This document shows positions 35,531 through 44,730 of a DNA stretch of 64,000 nucleotides, one piece after another. This DNA is from Telmatobacter sp. DSM 110680 (GTDB taxonomy: Bacteria > Acidobacteriota > Terriglobia > Terriglobales > Acidobacteriaceae). Where the stretch lies: contig NZ_CP121196.1 of assembly GCF_039994875.1 (NCBI RefSeq), positions 1,426,001-1,490,000 on the forward strand, given 5' to 3'. The position numbers and the translations under genes were made by a program. Under the pieces are notes generated by a model that saw nothing but the letters and a program-made list of their open reading frames with translations, was not told the origin of the DNA and did no database searches. How positions within the stretch are numbered: position 1 is the first letter of the stretch; each line of letters opens with the position of its first letter.

Positions 35531-37051
35531 AGCGGCGTTGTTGCCCTCCAACAACTCCGCCCGCGCAGCCAACCCGATTGCCATGGCCATCACCCGATCA
35601 TCATGTGTTCCGGCGCGCGCACCGGTGCTTCCGTCGGCCTGGCGAACAAAGCTTCTACATTCCACCAGAAGCCGCCTGCTCATGAATCGATCTGGTTGAT
35701 CGATCAGGCAGGCGTTCAGTCGTCCAATCACAGCAGGACGACTCACAGAATTGGTGAGCCAACCCAGTTGACCTGCCTGACGGTAGATCCGCCCGTAGTG
35801 ACAAACGCTTTCGCTCAGCGACAGCACGCCGTGGCCATGATTGTTAAGCTCCACCACCAGCCACGCCTGGTTGTATTCATCGGCGAGAGCAGTCGCGAGC
35901 CTTGCCAGTTCCAGTCCCCCCAGATGACCGGCGAATTCCGCGCACTGCAGCCCGCTCCCCATATCCAGTACCTCAATGGCCGAGTAATCACCTTCGCTAC
36001 CGCCACCCGCTGGATCTACTGCAACCAGATACTGCTTGCCCGGCAGCGGGGGAAGCCATATCTCCATTTCCCCGTTGTTGCGATGCTCGACGGCCGCCGG
36101 CGCAGAAATCAAACGCGCCTCGATAGCAGTGAGTTCGAACACCGAGTCCCCGCTGGCTCGGAAGCAGGTGTCTGCATCCTCAGCAAATTCCTGCCGCGCC
36201 AAGCCATGAAAATTTGCCTGCACTTTACGCCGAAACCCAATCTGCGCGCGGCTAAGATGATGACGTTCGATGAGGTCCCGTTCCTCCTCGGTCAACGAAT
36301 CCGCGTCCACAGCTCCGGTGCGGTAACAACTTTCCATCCACCACGGAAAAAAATGACGCACCGTGCCTGAGTCGTCCGCCGTTTGCCACTCGTTGTAGAA
36401 ACAACCGCCTATGCCGTCGGGAGTGGACTCGAGAATCTCTTCGCCATCGGGCGCCAGAGCCGCACGAAGTCCTGCGAGTGTTTCCGCCGGTTCTCCCGGC
36501 CACCGGGCGAGTTCAGAGCAATGCAGGTTCTGCACCGTCATACCGCGGCCCGCATTACGTTCCCCCGCAGAGACCACGCGGTATTGAGAATCGAAGACCG
36601 GGAAAACGATCTGCCGTACGTTCGCACGCGAAGTTTTCAGGCAGCCCTTCAACAAACGCTCCGGCAGGTAATCGAGGAAGCGATGGACGATGCGGAAGAT
36701 CTCTTCAGCGGATTCCTGCGTGTGCGCTACTTGTAAAGTGAGTGTCCCAGGGCGCGTGATGGTCTTCAGAAAGAATCGCGCGGCTGCCCAGGTTGTCAGG
36801 CCAAGTTGACGCGCTTTCAGCACGATGTTGCGTTGGCCCCGACGCATTTCGAAAGCTCGCTGCACTTCATTTGCGCGCAGCGGCCTGGTGAGCCCGGATC
36901 GTGTCCGCACACGCAGCAGATTTTCGGCAAGTGCGATCACAACATTCTGCCCGTGCAGTTGTTGAGGATTGCGGTCGAGAATCCTGCCAAACTTTGCCAG
37001 TTCCTCGGCATTCAGATTCTTCGGTTCAAATAACCACTCCTCACCGTCCAT
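35522..37051 (-). CDS. Phage terminase large subunit
   Basis: The product is 509 residues. ATPase: adenine-binding region (NIVLKARQLGLTT, Walker A-like Lys79 to Thr87) and Walker B-like NLHCSELARW with the catalytic Glu. Nuclease: VAVDPAGGGSEGDYSAIEV (two Asp), VELNNHGHGV (Glu) and THDDRVMAMAIG (Asp). All motifs of the packaging motor and RNase H-like nuclease are present, so the protein seems intact. No clear small subunit is adjacent; the 114-residue gene at 42882-43226 is one candidate. Confidence 0.9.
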   Translation of the reverse strand: MDGEEWLFEPKNLNAEELAKFGRILDRNPQQLHGQNVVIALAENLLRVRTRSGLTRPLRANEVQRAFEMRRGQRNIVLKARQLGLTTWAAARFFLKTITRPGTLTLQVAHTQESAEEIFRIVHRFLDYLPERLLKGCLKTSRANVRQIVFPVFDSQYRVVSAGERNAGRGMTVQNLHCSELARWPGEPAETLAGLRAALAPDGEEILESTPDGIGGCFYNEWQTADDSGTVRHFFPWWMESCYRTGAVDADSLTEEERDLIERHHLSRAQIGFRRKVQANFHGLARQEFAEDADTCFRASGDSVFELTAIEARLISAPAAVEHRNNGEMEIWLPPLPGKQYLVAVDPAGGGSEGDYSAIEVLDMGSGLQCAEFAGHLGGLELARLATALADEYNQAWLVVELNNHGHGVLSLSESVCHYGRIYRQAGQLGWLTNSVSRPAVIGRLNACLIDQPDRFMSRRLLVECRSFVRQADGSTGARAGTHDDRVMAMAIGLAARAELLEGNNAARF

Positions 37052-37170
37052 CTGTGGTCTTCCTCTTTCTGTTTTTGATCCAAGTGATTCACGTAATCAA
37101 AGACTGCTGGCCAGCGGCCACTGACACGCTGTGTTAAGCGCTGGACGGGCCGAGAGAAGCAGCAAAATGC

Positions 37171-37197
37171 CCGAGGCAGCGTTGCCGGCTGCCTCGG
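37171..37197 (-). terminator. Terminator after the beta-helix gene
   Basis: CCGAGGCAGC (37171-37180) pairs perfectly with GCTGCCTCGG (37188-37197) around a 7-base loop. On the minus strand the stem is followed by GCATTTTGC. It lies 20 bp after the end of the 1841-residue gene and before the terminase gene. Confidence 0.8.
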
Positions 37198-37217
37198 AAC
37201 TCTCGTAGGACGTGTAT

Positions 37218-40200
37218 CTACTGGATGACGCGCACGTTGTAAGTGCTCGCCGTGGGAGTGCCCGCGACTGCCGCGCAGACTTTGACTGTCACCGTCCCAG
37301 CGGCGGAAACGTAGAGACGCCACATCATGCCGTCCCCCGGATAAGTCGTCGGAGATGCCACCACCGCCATGCTGGTTGTTGCTCCCGCGATGCTCACCGT
37401 GCCGCTGGTGCATGCGCCAAGAGTGAGAGACGAACCGCCGATGCTGGCGGTAGTTCCGGCAAGCGGCAGGTTAGATTTCACAAAAGCCGTGGTCGCAATC
37501 CTGGTTGAGTTGTCTGATGCGCTTTGCGTTGCCGCCTGGCAGTAACCCGACGCATAGCATGTCAACACGGTTGAACCATAAAAATCGATGTAGAAGTAGT
37601 TCGACGTGCTTCCTGCGCCCGTGTAATGGAAGATCCACCTTGCAACGTTATTTGCTGAAGTGGCGCCGGTCCCACCAAAGGAGTTGGTACATTCCTCGCC
37701 CGCAGTCATTCCGGTACACAGAATGTTCGCGCCAAAGTTATAACTGGAATTTCCTGTGTTAAAGAGATTGGCTGCATAATTGGGGCCGTTTGTTTGCGTT
37801 GCACCCAGCCCTCCCAACACATTCACAGCCTCATGCACTGTCACTGTCGAGGCGGTTGTCACGCTGTCGTCGATGTTCGACGGTGCTGTCGAGCCGGTTG
37901 CCGACGTCGCTTTAGGAAGATAGCCTGTGGTTTGTCCAGACAGTCCGCCGCCTCCCGCGTTGCATCCGCTCCCAGAATCTCCGATAGTTCCTACCGTGTC
38001 GGTGAACCATGGACAGTCATGCAGCGTTGAAGTCGTTGGGCCTGTCGCAAGCGCCGCGCCAGCGCCAGGTATGGTCTTGCCGTTCACGTCGTTTACATAA
38101 GGCCGGATGGCAACCCAAGCGAGTAGAACCTGATTTGATGTGCCACCAATGAGGCCGATGTTCTGACCTGTCGAACCGGAGAAATCTAGAGTCGCCGTGT
38201 AGGTTTGAAGCGTTGTGCTGCAGGAGTGCGTGTCGTTCAGTAGAACTGCGTTGTTGCTGGTTTTGACGGTCAGGGTCAAACTGGTAACGCCGGTGGGGCA
38301 CTTTGCCATGTAATAGAGGTTGGCTTTGCCGGCAGGGAGATTTGTTCCCACCGTCAACACGTTTCCCTGTCCGTTCACATATGGAAATTGTGAGAACTGA
38401 ATGGCCAGAACGGTATTGGTGAGTGCAAACTCTGCTCCTGATGGAGATGCGGCATCTGGAATATAGAGCGACGCGTAGGGTGGATTGTAAGGTGGTGGCG
38501 AGACGATGAAGTCTTGCGGCCAAATGAGCAAGTCATCCCAGTTGTAAGGAGTTGCAGAGTTCCCGTCCCGCAGGAAGTTTGACGTAACCCGGCCTTTGAG
38601 CTGCGTCTCTCCCTTGTGCGGGACCAGCGCAAGAGAATAATTGCTCTGAATCACGCCGCCCCCGCCCCCTGCGTAGTAGCCGGTGACGTTGTTACCTCTG
38701 CCGTTATCGGTGATCGTTGTCGAAACGTCGCCGTTTCCGAAGTTGAGGTTGATATTGTTGCCGCCCAAAACGATGCTTCCGCCAGAACTGCCAGCGAAGC
38801 CATTCACTCCACCAGCATTGATTTGCCCCACCATCCCCGGTCCCGCAAGGCTCGGCCCTTGCAGAGTATGACCAGAGCCCTCGATGCGCTCTCCATATCC
38901 TGTATTGGTGCCGACAATCTCAAAACCGCCTGTGCCAATCGTCCACCCACATGCGCAATCGCCGTTTGTGGCTCCTACCTGTAGAATCTGCGGACCCGAA
39001 CTGGTTGAAAGTTGCCAGTTGGACAGAACATTTCCGCCACCGTTATAGCTGATCCAGGGGTAGGTATCGCCGAACATCCAGACGTGATCCCAGTGCTGGA
39101 AGTCGTTCCCGCTTGATTCGTAGCTTGAGTTGAGTTCGGATGTCGCCTGAACGACACCATAGGTGAGTCCCGTGAAATTCACGCCCTCTGCCTGCATCTG
39201 GTAGGGGCTGTTTCCGCCCTGGCTGAAGATCCCGCACTGCCGGGCTGTACTACCGAACAGACCTTGAAAAGTCACGTTTGTGATTTCGTTGTTGTTCACT
39301 CCAAAGTCATCTGCTGCTGCCCAGTTTGCCGGATTGCCATCGGTCATCGGTAGCGCGATGGCACAGTTGCCAATATGTTCTGTGACCCCAAGCCCGAGCA
39401 AAGAAACATACGTATGGGCGTTCGACACGGACGCTGAAGCAGTCGTCGCCAGGGTGACAACCTGCCATCCGCCACTGCCCGAAGGTGAAGAGTGCCAGCA
39501 AGGACTGACCGATGCGATAGTCGAAACAAGATTCGTGCCGCCCGGTCCGGCTCCATTGATCTGAATAGCCTGCCCAACGTCGCCGCAGCTAAAGTCCGCC
39601 GCGGTTGAACTGATTACGGCGCTTCCGTTGGTCGTGTTCGTGTCGTCGAACCATCTTCCGGGCCAGCGATGCGTGAACGATGTTGTGACCGACCCATCAA
39701 TTTGAAAGGAGATATCTCTGATTGACCACGAGTGCCACCAAGGAAATACCGTAGTGAAGGTCGGGTCTGGGGCCTGAAAGATATCCTGCCCCGGCTTGCT
39801 GCGAATTACGACCGGCCATTTATTCGAGGTAATGTCTCCAATGCCGCCAGGCTGTCCGATAAGTGAAACTCCGTACCATGTAATCGTGCTGGTCAGATAG
39901 CAACCGCCGGGCGGCTTGGGAAAGTAAAGCGTGGCGGGTAAAGTGTTGCTCGTTGCATATGTCATGGCCGCCGTCTGGGCCGCTACGATTGCGTTGTGAT
40001 CGTCCGTCGAACAATCGCCCTTCGCGCCGAACGACATCACATTGATTTGAGAGTTGACCGTGGCATTCACGGGGCCAGCGAAACTTTGTGGGGTGGTTGT
40101 AGCCAGGGACGCGCCTCCGAGCGCGGCGAGCGCGCCTGCCGCCGTGCTTGCTCCAGTCCCCCCAGCGCTTACGGGAACAGCGCTCACTCCGCTTACCGCC

Positions 40201-42743
40201 GTTCCGTTCCCGCTGTAGTAGGCGATCTGTCCGGTTGAACCGCTGCTTACCGTGCCGCTTCCGCTGCCCGAGCCGCATGCTGCGCCCGTATTGCTGATGT
40301 ATCCTGACGAATCGATTTGCATGCAGTTATGGCCGCTAGTAGCCGAGAGTCCCGGAAACTTGATAGAAGTATTTCCGGTAAAACTCGCATAGAGGTTACT
40401 GCTGCTGCCGCCGTAGACGTTGAACGCTGATCCTGCGCCAGCTTCATAATTCACGCGAACCACGCCGGAGCCATTTGAGGCATTGATATAGGTATCGCCG
40501 CTATTTGTGCTTTGATAAGCTTTGAAGCTGTCCAAGCCGCCCGTGGCAGAGTTGAGCGCCCAATTATTGCTAGCGTCCTTCACCATGAACCACTGGCTGT
40601 TGCCGTTGTAATCCTTATAAGTGAATGACCCTTTCTGGCTTCCGGTTAGCCCAGGCCAAAGATAGTAATCCACCTCAGCGTCAGCATTGTTGCGAACTGT
40701 TAGAGTTCCAGCGGATTGCGCCGTTCCCCCTACCTGCAGCGTTCCGTTAAACTGCGCATTGCCGCTGTTGCTGACAGTCGCCACGGTGTTTGAGCTCGCG
40801 CCACCGGAGCCAAAGACGACGCCCCCGGTGCCCGCATTGTTTGATCCATTCAGTACTACTGCGCCCGTGCCCGCGGCGTTAATCACCGTCTGATTATTGG
40901 TGCTCGACTGGCCGCTGTTGAATTGACCGATTGAAAACCGATAGACACTGTTCAACTCATCCAGCACCTGGTAGAACTGCTCGCCTCCTGTGGCGTCGCT
41001 CAGCCCCATCGTCCACCGATAGCCGTAATCGGTCTGGTAGCGATCGAGCAGTCCTCGCTCGTTTCCGCTTCCGACGCCGAGGCGAAGATGGTTAGTCAGC
41101 GTTGCATCCTGTTGACTCCCGTACCAGTCCCCATTCAGCGAGTTGAAGCTGCGATGAAACGTGTCGAGAAAACTATTGCGCGTGCCATTGTCCGTCAGCT
41201 TGCCGGTGAACATCGTACCGCCGGTCATCCAATCGTTATAAGAACTTCCCGCATCGGCTACGACTTGATAGATCGAATTCTCGTTGCGCAGTCCGACAAT
41301 GGTGTTGTTGTCTGCATTGGCACCCAGGTGGAACGCAGTAGCGCAATTCTCCACATCGCCGCCCGTGAAAGTATTGCCGTCGCCCTGCTGCAGGTTGATG
41401 CCGTAGGTGCCTGCGATCGGATTTCCGCCCGTTGTCGGGCAATCAATATGCAGCCGCACGAAAGTGCTGGCGTTCAGCCAGTCGGTCGCAGCGGAATTTG
41501 TAACCTGATGTCCAACTCCATTGATCGCCGTCTGGAATCCGCTGATATGGTTGTCGTAAAAAGTGCCGCCCGTGTAATTGCCCGTGCCGTCAAGAGTGAT
41601 GCCCGCCTGATTCGCATTGCCCAGCAGATACAGGCTTTCAAGATCGATTTCCTGCGTACGATAGGCGGCGAGCGCCTGTGCAGCCGCGCTGGTTGAGGGT
41701 GTAGTGTTGATCACCACATTATCGAGATGAAAACCGTTTGTGTCCGCGGCGTATGTGTGGTCACCCACTTGAATTGCGGCGATCAAACCGGAATACAACA
41801 ACACCGTACCGCCCTGGCTGCCGCTGGCGCTGCTTGCGCCCCGCAAAGCGCAGCCTCGCAGAGAGATATTGCGAGTGCCGGCTGTAATCACAATCTGATT
41901 CGCTGTCGCAATCGTGGCGCACGGTAGCATCACTGTTGTATTCGCAGTTGAAATCGTCACGTTCGACGCCATCGCAAGATTGCCGGTGAAGTTGCGGGCA
42001 TCACAGGTGCCACCGAACGTGCTGTTGATCTTCGCTAAGCACGTCTGCAGTTTGGCGCCAAAGTCAGCGCCGGAGAACTGATCAACCTGGTAGGCAGCTC
42101 CTAGTTGCTGTGCGGTAAGCGGACCATTCACGGCTCCGCCGGACATGGGCACAGCCTGCGCAAGCGATGAGTCGACATAGTGTTTATCCGCGGCTTGCAA
42201 GGATTGTGTGGGATCGCCGGTGAGATACAACGGCCCGGTAAGTTGACCGCCTGTCGACGTCAGATTACCCTGAGCGACCGATTGAATTGCCTGGTCAACA
42301 TATGCCTTGCTGACGGCCTGCACTGCCTGTGCCGCAGGCATCACCTGTGAACGCACCTGTGCAATGCTGGCCTGCGCAGCTGCCGGGATTACCCAATATT
42401 CGGTGCTGGTTGTGCCGTCGCTTAAGTGATAAATCGCTGTGTAGTAGAGACCAGCGGGCGAGGAACCCAGATTGGGCGCTAGATTTACACTCACAAATCC
42501 ATCGACCCCGATATTCGTCGAGTTTTTTCCGGCAGCAACCGTTTGGCCGGATGCGGTGGTAAATGCTGGCCAGCTAAGTTGTAATGTTCCCGAACTCGGC
42601 GCGCCATTCGCCGTATACACGGTTCCCTGCACAGTCGTAGTGCTCATAGTCTGTGCTAGGGCCACAACGGCCATCGCCATCCAGGCCAGGCAGACGCTCA
42701 GAACTTTGGCGGGGCGAATGTAATGTTTTCGAAGGAGGCTCAT
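37218..42743 (-). CDS. Giant secreted beta-helix protein with phage tail-spike features
   Basis: The start is the ATG at 42743 with GGAAGA seven bases upstream. The product has 1841 residues. Residues 1-30 form a Sec signal peptide (basic start, VLSVCLAWMAMAVVALAQ). Tail-fibre-like motifs follow (SKAYVDQAIQ; DPTQSLQAADKHYVDSSLAQ). Two beta-helix regions are evident, about 220-550 and about 900-1330; the second opens with MSFGAKGDCSTDDHNAI, the pectate-lyase-3 signature. Near residue 1748 comes SASDNSTRIATTAFV, a phage tail-fibre motif, then a compact C-terminal domain. A signal peptide is unusual for a virion protein, so it may be a host surface glycanase built from tail-spike parts. Confidence 0.8.
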   Translation of the reverse strand: MSLLRKHYIRPAKVLSVCLAWMAMAVVALAQTMSTTTVQGTVYTANGAPSSGTLQLSWPAFTTASGQTVAAGKNSTNIGVDGFVSVNLAPNLGSSPAGLYYTAIYHLSDGTTSTEYWVIPAAAQASIAQVRSQVMPAAQAVQAVSKAYVDQAIQSVAQGNLTSTGGQLTGPLYLTGDPTQSLQAADKHYVDSSLAQAVPMSGGAVNGPLTAQQLGAAYQVDQFSGADFGAKLQTCLAKINSTFGGTCDARNFTGNLAMASNVTISTANTTVMLPCATIATANQIVITAGTRNISLRGCALRGASSASGSQGGTVLLYSGLIAAIQVGDHTYAADTNGFHLDNVVINTTPSTSAAAQALAAYRTQEIDLESLYLLGNANQAGITLDGTGNYTGGTFYDNHISGFQTAINGVGHQVTNSAATDWLNASTFVRLHIDCPTTGGNPIAGTYGINLQQGDGNTFTGGDVENCATAFHLGANADNNTIVGLRNENSIYQVVADAGSSYNDWMTGGTMFTGKLTDNGTRNSFLDTFHRSFNSLNGDWYGSQQDATLTNHLRLGVGSGNERGLLDRYQTDYGYRWTMGLSDATGGEQFYQVLDELNSVYRFSIGQFNSGQSSTNNQTVINAAGTGAVVLNGSNNAGTGGVVFGSGGASSNTVATVSNSGNAQFNGTLQVGGTAQSAGTLTVRNNADAEVDYYLWPGLTGSQKGSFTYKDYNGNSQWFMVKDASNNWALNSATGGLDSFKAYQSTNSGDTYINASNGSGVVRVNYEAGAGSAFNVYGGSSSNLYASFTGNTSIKFPGLSATSGHNCMQIDSSGYISNTGAACGSGSGSGTVSSGSTGQIAYYSGNGTAVSGVSAVPVSAGGTGASTAAGALAALGGASLATTTPQSFAGPVNATVNSQINVMSFGAKGDCSTDDHNAIVAAQTAAMTYATSNTLPATLYFPKPPGGCYLTSTITWYGVSLIGQPGGIGDITSNKWPVVIRSKPGQDIFQAPDPTFTTVFPWWHSWSIRDISFQIDGSVTTSFTHRWPGRWFDDTNTTNGSAVISSTAADFSCGDVGQAIQINGAGPGGTNLVSTIASVSPCWHSSPSGSGGWQVVTLATTASASVSNAHTYVSLLGLGVTEHIGNCAIALPMTDGNPANWAAADDFGVNNNEITNVTFQGLFGSTARQCGIFSQGGNSPYQMQAEGVNFTGLTYGVVQATSELNSSYESSGNDFQHWDHVWMFGDTYPWISYNGGGNVLSNWQLSTSSGPQILQVGATNGDCACGWTIGTGGFEIVGTNTGYGERIEGSGHTLQGPSLAGPGMVGQINAGGVNGFAGSSGGSIVLGGNNINLNFGNGDVSTTITDNGRGNNVTGYYAGGGGGVIQSNYSLALVPHKGETQLKGRVTSNFLRDGNSATPYNWDDLLIWPQDFIVSPPPYNPPYASLYIPDAASPSGAEFALTNTVLAIQFSQFPYVNGQGNVLTVGTNLPAGKANLYYMAKCPTGVTSLTLTVKTSNNAVLLNDTHSCSTTLQTYTATLDFSGSTGQNIGLIGGTSNQVLLAWVAIRPYVNDVNGKTIPGAGAALATGPTTSTLHDCPWFTDTVGTIGDSGSGCNAGGGGLSGQTTGYLPKATSATGSTAPSNIDDSVTTASTVTVHEAVNVLGGLGATQTNGPNYAANLFNTGNSSYNFGANILCTGMTAGEECTNSFGGTGATSANNVARWIFHYTGAGSTSNYFYIDFYGSTVLTCYASGYCQAATQSASDNSTRIATTAFVKSNLPLAGTTASIGGSSLTLGACTSGTVSIAGATTSMAVVASPTTYPGDGMMWRLYVSAAGTVTVKVCAAVAGTPTASTYNVRVIQ

Positions 42744-42881
42744 GCGTGATTCTTCCTTTTTCCGATGCTGCAGCACGGGCCATGACCGCCAGCTTTTGCG
42801 CAGCAAAAAATGTCGCGACTGGGACCATGACCCGATTCGAGGTTATTGTTGATACAAACTATTGCTTGTTCATGGATCGAC

Positions 42882-43226
42882 CTATACGCCGGTTGCGGTT
42901 TCGTCGTCCTCGTTATGTGTTTCTTTAGGCAAATCGCCTGTCCACTCGGGCGCATTCGCCAATTCCGATGCCATACTGCGAAACTTGCGAGCGCCGTCGT
43001 CTTCGCCGGCCTTCTCGTTATGTTCAGCAAGTTCATACAGGAACTTGATACTCTGTATCTGTCCATTCTTACTGCTTTTTGAGAGCGCCTTCGCGATCTC
43101 GAGGCTGTCCTTTTCCATGACCAGGTCGGCGGCTTCGCGCATGTGTGCAGCTCCGCTCCTGCTTTTAGGTTTCGACTCATTCGCCTCTTTTTCAACGATG
43201 GCGAGCTTCCGTTTTGATGCATTCAT
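42882..43226 (-). CDS. Small helical protein, first gene of the cassette
   Basis: The start is the ATG at 43226 (MNASKRKLAIVEKEANESKP); the frame extends to 43256. The 114-residue product is charged and helical, with HMREAADLVMEKDSLEIAKA and GQIQSIKFLYELAEHNEKAG. The pattern of a basic N-terminus followed by short helices with SIKFLYELA recalls accessory genes next to terminases, so a terminase small subunit is possible, but I do not recognise the family with confidence. It lies 138 bp upstream of the beta-helix gene. Confidence 0.5.
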   Translation of the reverse strand: MNASKRKLAIVEKEANESKPKSRSGAAHMREAADLVMEKDSLEIAKALSKSSKNGQIQSIKFLYELAEHNEKAGEDDGARKFRSMASELANAPEWTGDLPKETHNEDDETATGV

Positions 43227-43679
43227 GTGTCCGACCAATCCCGGACATCCTTCCACTTGTGGGTTCCCCGGCTACAGAAGGCAGAAAACGAACTTTGATG
43301 ATCGCTCTCTCCGCTGACACTTTGACGCAAATGTTCTCACCTCCGCATGCTCTTGAGGGAGACTGTATTCAATTGCGTCGACATTGAACTGGTTCAGCTT
43401 CTTCTCTGCGGCTGGTTCTCCGCGGAAGGAGTCCGAAAGAATTTGAGAACCGCTGCGGCTCTCTGTGTGCACGTTTGCGATGGATGCTTTTAGCTTAGCG
43501 AAGGCGCCGAAATTACCTGCAAACTCTGCCGAGCTTTTTTCACAATGGATTCAGGCACTTAGCAAAAGGAAAAGTTGAAGACTCTTGACAGTGAATCTTT
43601 TAAAACTTCAAGACGAAGATTCCGTCGCTTTTTCGGAGCACCTGCGGTCGGGAGCTCAATCGACTAACATTAGCGGGTG

Positions 43680-44699
43680 ATGAAGACTGCCACTCGCAAG
43701 CCAACCCTTATCGTTCACGGAGGAGCATGGGCCATTCCCGACGATGCTGCCGCAGCGCACGAAGCGGGAGTGCGCAGTGCCCTCGAAGCCGGTTACGCGA
43801 TACTTACGCGAGGGGGCAGCGCTCTCGATGCGGTTGAAGCTGCCGTAACCGTCCTCGAAGATGACCCGACCTTTGATGCGGGGCGGGGAAGTTTCCTAAC
43901 GTCCGATGGCCGCGTGCAACTGGATGCCCTGCTCATGGATGGAGGCCGCATGAAAGCCGGAGGCGTGGCCTGTGTGGAGCGTCTGCGCAATCCGATTCAG
44001 GCCGCAAGGCTGGTTCTCGAGCAAAGTCCGCACGTGTACTTCGTCGGCGCCGGTGCCGAAGAATTTGCGCGATCGCATGGTATGCCGCTCATCGACAACA
44101 CCGAACTGGTGCTCGATCGCGAGCGCGAGCGGCTCAAGATTGCCCAGGAGCGCCAGGCTGCGGGACTTGCCGATGCAACATTCTCTGGACTTGAAGATGA
44201 CAAGGGGCCTGAGACTCGCGTCAAATTTCGGGAACGCTGGGCCGCGAACAGTGATCAGTGGTACGACTCGACCGAAGACCCCACGCAGCAATCGCACGAC
44301 ACCGTGGGAGCCGTTGCTCTCGACGCAGATGGAAACATCGCCGCCGCAACATCAACCGGTGGGACACTGAATAAAACTCCGGGTCGCGTCGGTGACTCCT
44401 CGCTCATTGGCTGCGGCTGTTACGCCGACAATCTCTCAGCCGCCGTTTCGCTAACCGGTTGGGGAGAGCCCATTATGAAGCTGGTGCTCGGCAAATGGGC
44501 CACCGATCGTGTCGCCGCCGGCAGCGCGCCCGAGTTGGCCGCTCGCGAGGCAATGTCGTATCTGCACAATCGTCTCGGAGGACACGGCGGCATTATCCTC
44601 CTAGGCCCCGACGGAAGATTTGGCATGGCGCATAACACTCCAGCAATGGCGTGGGGATTAGCGAGCCAGAATGGGCTGGAGACAGGGCTAAAGATTTAG
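43680..44699 (+). CDS. Isoaspartyl peptidase/L-asparaginase (Ntn hydrolase)
   Basis: The preferred start is the ATG at 43680 (MKTATRKPTLIVHGGAWAIP). The 339-residue precursor is the normal length for the plant-type asparaginase family. Autocleavage is expected before Thr208 in SHDTVGAVALD, which becomes the N-terminal nucleophile; GTLNKTPGRVGDSSLIGCG and the GGHGGIILLG strand complete the active site. It hydrolyses isoaspartyl dipeptides and asparagine in the cytoplasm. First host gene after the phage cassette. Confidence 0.93.
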   Translation: MKTATRKPTLIVHGGAWAIPDDAAAAHEAGVRSALEAGYAILTRGGSALDAVEAAVTVLEDDPTFDAGRGSFLTSDGRVQLDALLMDGGRMKAGGVACVERLRNPIQAARLVLEQSPHVYFVGAGAEEFARSHGMPLIDNTELVLDRERERLKIAQERQAAGLADATFSGLEDDKGPETRVKFRERWAANSDQWYDSTEDPTQQSHDTVGAVALDADGNIAAATSTGGTLNKTPGRVGDSSLIGCGCYADNLSAAVSLTGWGEPIMKLVLGKWATDRVAAGSAPELAAREAMSYLHNRLGGHGGIILLGPDGRFGMAHNTPAMAWGLASQNGLETGLKI

Positions 44700-44730
44700 A
44701 AAAGTTACTCAGACCTAAAAATTCGCGAAC

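Larger units (their letters stand above)
24610..43226 (-). mobile_element. Phage-derived structural gene cassette (decayed prophage or GTA-like)
   Basis: All genes in this 18.6-kb stretch lie on the minus strand and include terminase large subunit, portal, capsid, connector-like, tail-tube-like, hub-like, holin-like and tail-spike-like products. The order terminase, portal, protease, capsid, connector, tail is the standard tailed-phage order. I found no integrase, excisionase, replication protein, repressor, endolysin or tape-measure gene, no tRNA at either edge and no obvious direct repeats near 24540-24610 and 43480-43680. The outer limits are therefore taken from the neighbouring host genes purE and isoaspartyl peptidase. 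The terminase active-site residues are intact, so at least that part is under selection or recent. Confidence 0.8.

Noticed and set aside
43272..43472. 66-codon minus-strand frame at the right edge of the cassette
   Set aside because: No ribosome site or domain; kept out of the annotation although it lies upstream of the first cassette gene.
24540..43680. Attachment sites flanking the phage cassette
   Set aside because: I compared the gaps at 24540-24610 and 43480-43680 by eye and saw no shared direct repeat of useful length, and no tRNA is at either edge.
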